From NCBI RefSeq assembly GCF_002906655.1, contig NZ_CP025794.1:1922001-1986000 (forward strand): DNA of 64,000 bases, given 5' to 3'. The translations under genes were made by a program, and so were the position numbers. This DNA comes from Vibrio hyugaensis (lineage in GTDB: Bacteria > Pseudomonadota > Gammaproteobacteria > Enterobacterales > Vibrionaceae). Positions 56,988 to 64,000 of the stretch are shown here, one piece after another. Position 1 is the first letter of the stretch, and every line of letters starts with the position of its first letter. A model generated the notes under the pieces. It did no database searches. It saw only the letters and a program-made list of their open reading frames with translations, and was not told the origin of the DNA.

Positions 56988-57601
56988 TGAAGAAGTCGAT
57001 AGATAAATTAAAGAAAAAACTACGAAGAGCATATTTGGGAACTGAAGAGTTTTCAATTATCAGTGATAACTGCTGGGGTGGCTTTATGCACCAGCACTTA
57101 GGGATCCCTTATAAAAGCCCGTTTGTTGGGCTCTTTATCTTTTCTCCTGACTACCTGGTCTTGCTACGTGATCTACAATACTACTTATCTCAAGCAGATC
57201 TTACGTTTATCGCTCATGATGAATCTAAGTACAAAGAAGAAGTGGTCAAAAATGGTGAGTACAACAAATACCCTATAGGTCTTCTCGGAGGGAAGGTCGA
57301 GATTCATTTCTTGCACTATACCGATCAATATGAAGCACAAGAGAAGTGGGAGAGAAGGCTAAAACGAATAAAATGGGAGAATCTACTCATTAAGTTCAGT
57401 GACCGAGATTTGTGTACACCTTCATTGCTAAATGAATTTCATCAACTTCCTTACCATCAAACCTTATCATTCAGTGTCAAACCTACTGGACATCCAAATA
57501 ATTATAACTTTGACACACAGACTAACGAGTGGAAAGCATTTAAGAAGTTTGTTTCTCCTACTAGGCTGTTAAAAAAGCACCTAACTCCTAAACGTAAGTA
57601 G
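56987..57601 (+). CDS. DUF1919 exopolysaccharide biosynthesis-type protein
   Basis: The 204-residue protein uses a GTG start that shares its first base with the previous stop (TAGTG). It shows DUF1919 features: ISDNCWGGFMHQHLGIPYKSP, FIFSPDYLVLL, YPIGLLGG and LIKFSDRDLCTPS. Family members are found in polysaccharide clusters and may be glycan-modifying enzymes, but the reaction is unknown. It is coupled to the GT2 gene and ends before a long inverted repeat shared with the convergent gene. Confidence 0.8.
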   Translation: MKKSIDKLKKKLRRAYLGTEEFSIISDNCWGGFMHQHLGIPYKSPFVGLFIFSPDYLVLLRDLQYYLSQADLTFIAHDESKYKEEVVKNGEYNKYPIGLLGGKVEIHFLHYTDQYEAQEKWERRLKRIKWENLLIKFSDRDLCTPSLLNEFHQLPYHQTLSFSVKPTGHPNNYNFDTQTNEWKAFKKFVSPTRLLKKHLTPKRK

Positions 57602-57627
57602 AAGCTGCTTTGATGGTATCTAATGAT

Positions 57628-57662
57628 TAAGGCCCCTTTGTGTTGTACACAAAGGGGCCTTA
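57628..57662. terminator. Long inverted repeat between convergent genes
   Basis: A perfect 15-bp stem (TAAGGCCCCTTTGTG with its complement) around a five-base loop lies between the DUF1919 gene and the convergent 57692-59119 gene. T-runs are weak on both sides, so termination efficiency is uncertain, but position argues for a two-way terminator. Confidence 0.75.
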
Positions 57663-57691
57663 GAATTAGCTCTAGGAATAATGAACTGTAT

Positions 57692-59119
57692 TTAGTTACT
57701 TTTAAAAGCTGATTTTATTTTCTTCTTCAGCTCTTTTCTTCTCTTTTTAAGCGACAGTTTAAAGAAGTAAAGCTTATCTTTAAGCTTCATTTTGTAATCT
57801 TCACTTACTATTCCATTTTTAGCTTTAAAATAGTTTATCGCTCGGATATCTCGCTTATCTTTGTTTTCATCGCGATTGGTTTTAAATCCTAGAATCTCGT
57901 TCAAAGATATAAATCTATAGCCCATTATATTATAAGTTAATGATGGGTCTTCGAAGTATAAAATCAAATCGCTTGGGTACCAGTGCATATAATCATTGTG
58001 TAACCCAACCTCTTCTGAGTGTTTAACGTTGGCGTCGATGCTTATAACGTCAATATCGTTTGCTTCTCGCATTGAAAAAAGCTCTAGAGCTATGCTGCCG
58101 GTAAAGACACTCTGGTTTTTGTAATCAATATCAAGTGAGTTAATGCATTTAGCGACCGTTTTTAATCTCAGTTTGTTCAAAATAACTTTTGCAAAGGGCA
58201 TCAGAGTGATTTTGACTATATCTTTTGTTTCTTCAACATTATCTGTTGAATGAATCGAATGCTTGCCACCACCACATATTTTCCGAATACTTTCTTTTAA
58301 TTCTATATCTCTCGCCTCTCCTCGCGTTTCAAAGATCATGAACTTTGTAGGTTGCCCAAATTTAAAGCAATGTTTTCCTTTTCGCCTTGCGCCTTGCCAA
58401 GCCTCTCCACTCTTCCCTGTCCATTCTTCATTTTTATACGCGATCGCACATAGAGTATTGATGCCATTTTTACTCAAATTCAGCGAGTATGTGTACACGA
58501 GAGCATCGCCGTATTCCTTTATAATATCTTTGTACTTGTGCACTCCGTTTGGCCACACCACCGCGACTCGCAGAGTTGAATCAAAATCTAAAGCTATTGT
58601 TGCCAACTTCTGAATCAGGTCTATATTAGCCCCGTGCTTCTCAAAGTGTTTTAGGCCATATTCAGCCTCTACCTCATTGACAACCACTGCCTTAACATTT
58701 CGATTTAACAAAGCTAGGATAGCAATACGATGAGCGCCATCTAACGGGGTGTTGTCCCCAGAGATGGGGATATAATGTAAGTCTTCATCATAGTTTTCCT
58801 GCAGTTCAAAGAATAACGCTTTAAAACTATCTACGAAGTCTTGGGCACTTGATTTATTGCTGTCACCAGGTTCAACAAAAGAGTTTCTAGTGAAGATCTT
58901 GATCGTTTCCAAATACAAATTCTGATAGTATTTCTCGCGTTCGCTATCAGAGTTAAGCCAAGCCTCAGCAAGTTTCATTTTGACATAGATATCCACACGT
59001 CTATGAGAAAGCAATTCTCTTGCTGGAATTGTTTTAATTTCATATTGAGAACTACTAAGTTTATTATGAAACCTTGAATCTATTTTTTCTGAGACTTGCT
59101 CTTTACTAATCTTCACCAC
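57692..59119 (-). CDS. Unknown protein with ParB-like motif and nucleotidyltransferase-like region
   Basis: This 475-residue soluble protein is not one I can name. Residues 110-150 contain ISGDNTPLDGAHR followed by a helix, which matches the D-G-x-H-R core of ParB/sulfiredoxin-fold nucleotide-binding domains. Residues 339-361 read FTGSIALELF then ANDIDVISID, resembling the G-S...D-x-D core of nucleotidyltransferases. The C-terminus is a long basic tail (Lys/Arg-rich from residue 450). It lies among LPS-core genes, opposite in direction to them, just downstream of kdkA (52 bp). Sugar or phosphate transfer to the core is a guess only. Confidence 0.6.
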   Translation of the reverse strand: MVKISKEQVSEKIDSRFHNKLSSSQYEIKTIPARELLSHRRVDIYVKMKLAEAWLNSDSEREKYYQNLYLETIKIFTRNSFVEPGDSNKSSAQDFVDSFKALFFELQENYDEDLHYIPISGDNTPLDGAHRIAILALLNRNVKAVVVNEVEAEYGLKHFEKHGANIDLIQKLATIALDFDSTLRVAVVWPNGVHKYKDIIKEYGDALVYTYSLNLSKNGINTLCAIAYKNEEWTGKSGEAWQGARRKGKHCFKFGQPTKFMIFETRGEARDIELKESIRKICGGGKHSIHSTDNVEETKDIVKITLMPFAKVILNKLRLKTVAKCINSLDIDYKNQSVFTGSIALELFSMREANDIDVISIDANVKHSEEVGLHNDYMHWYPSDLILYFEDPSLTYNIMGYRFISLNEILGFKTNRDENKDKRDIRAINYFKAKNGIVSEDYKMKLKDKLYFFKLSLKKRRKELKKKIKSAFKSN

Positions 59120-59171
59120 TACACCTATATCACCCTAGTCAAAGTAAACTATCATCTACATCGTCCAGATA

Positions 59172-59888
59172 TTAAAAATCTATAGTTTCTTGATACCCAG
59201 AAACTATATAGTCAAAATGTCTCTCTTCCCAGTGAATAGAACTTTTTTCTAATTCTTTACGAAAAGAGCGCAAAAGTCTGTTTAAATTCCTTTCTTTCCA
59301 CTTTTCGCCACTCTGTATATAGCACTTATCAAAATCAATTAGCCATACAGTATCATCCCCATCAATAAGTATATTGTGAATATTTAGATCTGTATGGTTA
59401 ACATTTTCATTGTGCATTATTGCGATCTGTCTACCTATCGCAGAATATAAGTCACTATCAATACAGTTAGACTTTAAAATTTCAGATAAATCCTTTGCGT
59501 TATGTATTTTTTCACTTATTAAGTCCGCTTTATAAGTAAAGGTATGTTTAACCATTCGAGCAGCAATCGGACGGGGTACGTTAACACCAGCACCTCTTAG
59601 CTTACGAAGAAGCTCTAGTTCTTGATAGCTCCGTGATTTCTCACTGCCAAGATACACATAGCTATCTTCAACCAACTTGCCTAGCAAACCACCTCGGCGA
59701 TAGTGACGCAACGCCGCTTGAATAGAGTCAAGTTCAACAAACCAAGTAGTGCCTCGACCAACCGCACTGCCTATAACTCTACCTTGTTTCTGCCAGTAGC
59801 TTGCATCAAAAGCAAACTTTACTTGCTCTTGAGAAATGACAGATTCATCAAACCAAATCAGTTGATTATCAAACTTAAGCGTTTGCAT
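59172..59888 (-). CDS. kdkA: Kdo kinase
   Basis: KdkA phosphorylates the 4-position of the single Kdo of Vibrio, Haemophilus and Bordetella lipid A-core. The 238-residue protein is a small kinase-like fold: GRGTTWFV as nucleotide loop, LLRKLRGAGVNVPRPIAAR, catalytic HTDLNIHNILID (about residues 163-174) and metal-binding IDFDKCY. Length equals that of H. influenzae KdkA within a few residues. It heads a two-gene minus-strand unit with the unknown 57692-59119 gene. Confidence 0.93.
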   Translation of the reverse strand: MQTLKFDNQLIWFDESVISQEQVKFAFDASYWQKQGRVIGSAVGRGTTWFVELDSIQAALRHYRRGGLLGKLVEDSYVYLGSEKSRSYQELELLRKLRGAGVNVPRPIAARMVKHTFTYKADLISEKIHNAKDLSEILKSNCIDSDLYSAIGRQIAIMHNENVNHTDLNIHNILIDGDDTVWLIDFDKCYIQSGEKWKERNLNRLLRSFRKELEKSSIHWEERHFDYIVSGYQETIDF

Positions 59889-59980
59889 CCCACCTACCTA
59901 CCTATTTACTCTGTTTTATTTTACATTCCCTCAGCCCAACTGCATAATTCTTATTAATCAATTTGCTAGAGCACTACCCT

Positions 59981-61060
59981 ATGCCTTTGTTTGAATCAGC
60001 ACCAAAATCACTATGTATTTTAAGATTATCTGCAATTGGTGATGTTTGTAATACCATCGCCACTGTCCAAGCGATTCAAAAACACTGGCCACAAACGAAG
60101 ATAACCTGGATTACAGGTAAACTTGAAGCTCAACTACTGATGGCTATCGAAGGAGTCGAGATCTTAACCTTTGATAAGAAGACTGGCATGGAAGGCTATA
60201 AGGCTCTCTGGAAGCAATTAAAAGGCCGTGAATTTGATGCATTGTTGCATATGCAATATGCGTTAAGAGCAAGTTTTGCAACACTAGGGATTAAAGCAAA
60301 ATACAAACTTGGCTTTTCTGCGGAACGAAGCCAAGACTTTCAAACTTTGTTTACAAACACCAAAGTCACATCCCCTTTTTCTCTTCATGTTGCTGACGGT
60401 TTAATGGCATTTGCTCATCAAATTGGTGTCCCTCAATCAGATCTGCAATGGTCTTTATCATATTCAGAACAAGATAAGTCTTGGGCTCAGTCACATCTAC
60501 AAACTAACAAACCCAACTTGCTTCTTGTTCCTGGTGCGAGTAAAGCCTATAAAAACTGGCATGCCGGAGGCTATGCTGACGTCATCAATCATGCTCGAAA
60601 TATGGGTTGGAATGTTATTTTAGCGGGTAGCCCAGCAAAAGTTGAAATCGATCTAGCAAGTGACGTTCAAGCACAGTTATCTGAACCTTGCTTAAACTTG
60701 GTAGGCCAAAGCTCTATCATGCAAATGCTAGCTCTAATCGATATGGTGGATATGGTTATCGCCCCTGACACTGGCCCTACGCACATTGCAAGTGCAATGC
60801 AAACACCGGTTATAGGACTTTATGCTCATCACAACCCTCTACGTGTTGGTCCATATCACTACTTAAAGTATGTTGTTTCCGTTTATGAAGAAGCAATATT
60901 GTCCGAGACAGGTAAGGCTAGCCGAGAATTAAGTTGGCGCAAGCGTGTACATGATGAGAACGCTATGCATAGAATCCAGTCGAAAGACGTGATTACCATG
61001 TTTGATAAACTGGTTGAGGACTTCAAACTACAAAGCAACTACACTTATCCACAAGCTTAA
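59981..61060 (+). CDS. GT9 family heptosyltransferase
   Basis: The 359-residue enzyme begins MPLFESAPKSLCILRLSAIGDVCNT in part, with the GT9 LRLSAIGD motif, and has LVPGASKAYKNWHAGGYADV and VIAPDTGPTHIASAM in the donor half. I choose the ATG at 59981; the longer frame uses a TTG six codons upstream. It is probably heptosyltransferase I (WaaC) or a third core heptosyltransferase: no other waaC candidate is in this window. It forms a plus-strand pair with the next gene. Confidence 0.85.
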   Translation: MPLFESAPKSLCILRLSAIGDVCNTIATVQAIQKHWPQTKITWITGKLEAQLLMAIEGVEILTFDKKTGMEGYKALWKQLKGREFDALLHMQYALRASFATLGIKAKYKLGFSAERSQDFQTLFTNTKVTSPFSLHVADGLMAFAHQIGVPQSDLQWSLSYSEQDKSWAQSHLQTNKPNLLLVPGASKAYKNWHAGGYADVINHARNMGWNVILAGSPAKVEIDLASDVQAQLSEPCLNLVGQSSIMQMLALIDMVDMVIAPDTGPTHIASAMQTPVIGLYAHHNPLRVGPYHYLKYVVSVYEEAILSETGKASRELSWRKRVHDENAMHRIQSKDVITMFDKLVEDFKLQSNYTYPQA

Positions 61061-61077
61061 TTAGAGGTCAGAATATT

Positions 61078-61860
61078 ATGATTACAGGTGTAGTGATCAC
61101 CTTAAATGAAGCCAAGAATGTACAAGAGTGTATTCTATCCCTACAGCAAGTTTGTAACGAAGTCATCGTCGTCGACTCTGACAGTTCAGACAACACGGTG
61201 GAATTAGCAACCAAACTTGGCGCGAAAGTGATCCATCAACCATACCTCGGTGATGGATTTCAAAAAAACGTCGGCTTAGACTTCTCGAGCAATGACTGGA
61301 TACTCAGTATTGATGCAGATGAACGCTTGACAGAAGAAGCTGTCGCCGAAATTAAGAGCCTTGACCTAACTAACACTTCACACGATGCATTTGCCTTTCG
61401 ACGTCGAAACTACATTGGCTCAAGATGGATTAAGCAATGTGGCTGGTACCCTGACTACTGTATTAGGCTTTATAACAAGCAGAAAACTCGCTTTGCAGAA
61501 GTAAAACAGCATGCTTCTGTACAAGCTAAAAATCCTAAGCGTCTCAACTCAGACTTAATTCATTACTCTTTTGAGAATTTGGGGCAGTTATTTTCAAAGC
61601 CTGGGCGCGATTTTAGCGGTAGGGCAGCCAAGATCATGTATCAAAAAGGAAAGCGAGCGAATGCATTTTCTCCATTCACTCACGGCTTGTCTGCCTTTTT
61701 CCGCGCATATATTATCAAACGCGGCTTCCTCGGAGGAAGTGATGGGCTCACTGTTGCTTTAAGCGCAACAATGAGTAGCTACCTAAAGTACGCTCGCTTG
61801 TTGGAATTCCAAAGAGATCCGAAAGTATTAGAAAACGAGGATTTCTCTAAGGTTTGGTAA
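61078..61860 (+). CDS. GT2 LPS-core glycosyltransferase (WaaE/LgtF-like)
   Basis: The 260-residue enzyme resembles WaaE/KdtX-type beta-glucosyltransferases: MITGVVITLNEAKNVQECI, VIVVDSDSSDNTVELA, SIDADERLTEEA, RRRNYIGSRWIKQCGWYPD, and a C-terminal region with GFLGGSDGL. Such enzymes add glucose to the first heptose. It follows the GT9 gene by 17 bp on the same strand; its last 14 bp overlap the end of the convergent GT4 gene. Confidence 0.9.
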   Translation: MITGVVITLNEAKNVQECILSLQQVCNEVIVVDSDSSDNTVELATKLGAKVIHQPYLGDGFQKNVGLDFSSNDWILSIDADERLTEEAVAEIKSLDLTNTSHDAFAFRRRNYIGSRWIKQCGWYPDYCIRLYNKQKTRFAEVKQHASVQAKNPKRLNSDLIHYSFENLGQLFSKPGRDFSGRAAKIMYQKGKRANAFSPFTHGLSAFFRAYIIKRGFLGGSDGLTVALSATMSSYLKYARLLEFQRDPKVLENEDFSKVW

Positions 61861-62878
61861 CCAGCTGGTTGTAAATAGATTGATAGCTCTGAACCATTGT
61901 TTCAGGGCTATATTTTCTCTTAATCGCCTTAACCCCTTCCCTTAAAGTTGCATAACTAGATTTATCCCTAACTATATGTTCTAAATGGGCCACCGCTTCT
62001 TCAGGTCCGTTGTCTAAATCCACTAAATATCCAGACTGACCAACCTCAACGATTTCTGGTATTCCGCCGACATTAGATCCAATGACAGGAACATTATGTT
62101 GATAAGCTTCTAAAATCGAAGAACCTAGACCTTCATTTTTTGAAGGCATGATTAATAGGTTTGTGATTGACAGAACCGATGAGATGTAAGGAGTAAAACC
62201 TAAAAATGTTACGTTAGACAGGCCTTGTGCTTGTGACTTTAATTCTTCTTCTAACTTTCCCTCACCTACAATGAGAAAATGAATATCTGGGTATTGTCTC
62301 TCTACCAGTCTTGCAAGCTCTATGGTGTAAGGGACATTTTTTATATCAATCAAGCTTCCTATTTGAGTAACAACAAACTTGTTTGAATATGCTTGCAACG
62401 TTACCTCTTCATCTTTATTTGACGGTAAATTAGAGTAGCTATCGTAAATAATTGACACATTTGAGTTTAACCCTGAAAGGTTACTCGCCACTTTTTTGCT
62501 AATTCCGACAACATAATCAGCCTTGCGATAAGTGGACTCAGAGAGTTTACCCTTTAACAACTTATTGACTCTGCGGGTAATCAAGTAGGGGCAACCAGAT
62601 AGCAATGAGATGATTCGTGCTAAATGCGCTCCACGCCCGTCATGAGCATGAATAACAGTATTTGTTGAGTTCTTTCGGCACTCTACAATAGCCTTTAGAG
62701 CTCCCATCACTTGAATTTTAGGGAACTCTTCACTCAACCTCTCAAGAAAAGGGCAGTTTCTCTTGCCAATTACTATCTGTCGGTCGCTTGGCAGGTTTTT
62801 GATCAAATTAAGAGTTTGAACCTCTCCGCCTCCAAAAGCTGAGGCCAAATTGATATGTACTATCAGAGGTGATGGCAT
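61847..62878 (-). CDS. Glycosyltransferase family 4 (LPS core)
   Basis: The 343-residue GT-B enzyme starts [20 protein letters not shown] and carries [17 protein letters not shown] text and the donor motif [17 protein letters not shown] near residues 250-266. I use the ATG at 62878; a GTG six codons upstream extends the frame. Its start codon overlaps a TATAAT on the plus strand that probably serves coaD. It converges with the WaaE-like gene, overlapping it by 14 bp. Confidence 0.87.
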   Translation of the reverse strand: MPSPLIVHINLASAFGGGEVQTLNLIKNLPSDRQIVIGKRNCPFLERLSEEFPKIQVMGALKAIVECRKNSTNTVIHAHDGRGAHLARIISLLSGCPYLITRRVNKLLKGKLSESTYRKADYVVGISKKVASNLSGLNSNVSIIYDSYSNLPSNKDEEVTLQAYSNKFVVTQIGSLIDIKNVPYTIELARLVERQYPDIHFLIVGEGKLEEELKSQAQGLSNVTFLGFTPYISSVLSITNLLIMPSKNEGLGSSILEAYQHNVPVIGSNVGGIPEIVEVGQSGYLVDLDNGPEEAVAHLEHIVRDKSSYATLREGVKAIKRKYSPETMVQSYQSIYNQLVTKP

Positions 62879-62883
62879 ATAAT
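62878..62883 (+). promoter_or_regulatory. Candidate -10 of the coaD promoter
   Basis: A perfect TATAAT lies 33 bp before the GTG start of coaD and overlaps the start codon of the divergent GT4 gene. No good -35 lies at the right distance. Confidence 0.35.
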
Positions 62884-62916
62884 GATCCGATTCCACGAAA
62901 AAAAGTAACTATACCT

Positions 62917-63402
62917 GTGAATAAAAAAGTCATCTACCCTGGGACCTTTGATCCGCTAACGAATGGGCACCTAGACCTTATTGAACGCACCGCTGGTATG
63001 TTTGATACCGTTGTCATAGGCGTTGCAGCTAGTCCATCTAAGAAAACAATGTTCAGCCTAGAAGAAAGAGTTAAATTGGTTGAACAGTCCTGTAGCCACT
63101 TGCCTAATGTATCTGCGGTTGGTTTTAGTGGATTATTAGTCGACTTCGCAAAACAACAGGAAGCTAACGTTTTAATTCGAGGACTACGAACAACTATGGA
63201 CTTCGAATATGAGTTTGGCTTGACGAGTATGTATCGGAAACTACTTCCAGACCTCGAAAGTATCTTCCTTACCCCTTCGGAGGAATTTGCCTTCTTATCC
63301 TCAACCATTGTAAGAGAAGTCGCAATTCATAAAGGTAGTGTGGCTCAATTTGTTCCTGAAGCAGTCAACCTTGCTATCATCAATAAAATAAAATCGCAAT
63401 GA
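62917..63402 (+). CDS. coaD: Phosphopantetheine adenylyltransferase
   Basis: CoaD makes dephospho-CoA from phosphopantetheine and ATP. I start at the GTG at 62917, giving [20 protein letters not shown] and 161 residues (159 in E. coli); the longer frame from 62869 adds 16 residues that no CoaD has. The T-N-G-H nucleotidyltransferase motif, [12 protein letters not shown] and the SSTIVREVA block are all intact. As in E. coli it lies in the LPS core region (next to kdtA there). It overlaps the next gene by 4 bp. Confidence 0.95.
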   Translation: MNKKVIYPGTFDPLTNGHLDLIERTAGMFDTVVIGVAASPSKKTMFSLEERVKLVEQSCSHLPNVSAVGFSGLLVDFAKQQEANVLIRGLRTTMDFEYEFGLTSMYRKLLPDLESIFLTPSEEFAFLSSTIVREVAIHKGSVAQFVPEAVNLAIINKIKSQ

Positions 63403-64000
63403 GAAAGATTAAGTATTACTTTATTAATAGCTTGCTGGGGATATTACCTTCCTTTTTTTATCGTTACTCTCTAAAAAAGATATTGAATAGCAAGAGTCAA
63501 TATAACGAGGGCTACTTGAAGGAAAGAAGGGATTACTACTGCAAACTCCAATCAAATTTTCAATTGACAGCCGATGGAACAACAAGAGTTAGTGACTTTA
63601 AGAAGACGGGTGGACGAACCTATTATTACGACCTACTAAGAGTAGTAAAACACTTCCCTAAGAGTTTTCAATTCAAATACGTCAATGGCGATGTTATTGA
63701 TGTTCCAGATGAGCCTAGCTTCGTAAAAAGCCGCCCTATCAATGGCAAAAACAGTAACTCCATTTTGCTTAAGCTAAATGCAATCCGCCACTATAATTTT
63801 GTTGAAGACAAAATACCATTCTTAAACAAGAAGCAGATGGCTGTATGGCGTGGAGCTGGATTCAGACCCAATCGAAAACTTTTGCTTGAGAAATATTTTC
63901 ATCATCCATTGTGCAATGTTGGGCGAGTTGATCATCATATTGCCGAAGGAAAACAACGCGATTACTTAACTGACTCCATGACCATTGATGAGCAACTCGA
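63399..64000 (+). CDS. Glycosyltransferase family 90 (CAP10/LpsA-like), partial
   Basis: This frame runs off the right edge after about 200 residues. It begins [20 protein letters not shown] and overlaps the coaD stop (ATGA). The segment [20 protein letters not shown] and the later [17 protein letters not shown] match GT90 (LpsA/CAP10) enzymes, which in gamma-proteobacteria add sugars to the LPS core. The gene is too short for the prediction of a sugar, and its C-terminus is outside the window. Confidence 0.82.
   Translation, partial: MRKIKYYFINSLLGILPSFFYRYSLKKILNSKSQYNEGYLKERRDYYCKLQSNFQLTADGTTRVSDFKKTGGRTYYYDLLRVVKHFPKSFQFKYVNGDVIDVPDEPSFVKSRPINGKNSNSILLKLNAIRHYNFVEDKIPFLNKKQMAVWRGAGFRPNRKLLLEKYFHHPLCNVGRVDHHIAEGKQRDYLTDSMTIDEQL

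Overview
The window is a chromosome segment of a Vibrio, most likely of the Harveyi clade (V. parahaemolyticus / V. alginolyticus / V. campbellii relatives). The order S10 ribosomal operon - rpmE - priA - cytR - ftsN - hslVU - menA - rraA - zapB - glpX - tpiA, followed by a surface-polysaccharide locus between rjg and hldD (gmhD) and then the LPS-core genes and coaD, is typical of that group. The species call is an inference from gene order and protein resemblance; no search was run.

Layout. (1) 1-4.9 kb, minus strand: 5' part of the S10 operon (rpsJ to rpmC, the last cut by the window edge) with a long structured leader and a good sigma70 promoter. (2) 5.1-18.9 kb: housekeeping genes, mostly plus strand, with many clear stem-loop terminators and several readable control sites: a CRP site before cytR, a sigma32 promoter before hslVU, an FNR-like box at about -41.5 before menA and a LacI-family operator before glpX. 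(3) 18.9-24.8 kb: the right-junction gene rjg, UDP-glucuronate epimerase, ugd, then a decayed second rjg copy. (4) 24.8-46.0 kb: O/K-antigen assembly. wecA (plus strand, frameshifted in a run of nine A) is followed by a long minus-strand operon that starts at a perfect ops/JUMPstart element (45955-45991) and runs through an outer-membrane barrel gene, a long SLBB (Wza/WbfF-like) protein, wzz, rmlB, rmlA, wzx, a VioA-like aminotransferase, a GNAT, a PLP enzyme, an ATP-grasp enzyme, a WecF-like transferase, a Wzy-like protein, a GT2, a second ATP-grasp enzyme, a CapA-family protein, a second GT2 and an SGNH acyltransferase. (5) 46.4-50.5 kb, plus strand: a yjbEFGH/gfcABCD-type export operon. (6) 50.6-64 kb: hldD and the LPS inner-core/lipid A genes, kdkA, coaD and a GT90 gene cut by the right edge.

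How it works together. The locus can make dTDP-4-keto-6-deoxyglucose (RmlA, RmlB) but holds no rmlC or rmlD. The VioA-like aminotransferase and GNAT therefore point to a 4-amino-4,6-dideoxyhexose, transferred by the WecF-like enzyme. Ugd and the epimerase supply UDP-GlcA and UDP-GalA. WecA would start the repeat on undecaprenyl phosphate, Wzx would flip it, Wzy polymerise it, Wzz set its length, and the SLBB protein with the Gfc set would serve export. Two ATP-grasp enzymes, a PLP lyase-like enzyme and a CapA-family protein are the unusual part: they suggest that amino acids are attached to the polysaccharide. RfaH probably controls the minus-strand operon.

The stretch from about 26 to 37.6 kb is visibly more AT-rich than its surroundings and looks transferred. 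Intergenic spaces hold two dispersed repeat types: a roughly 40-78 nt family with the core GACTAGGAATCT, and short CCTAGGT repeats. No tRNA, rRNA, complete insertion sequence, prophage or CRISPR array was seen.
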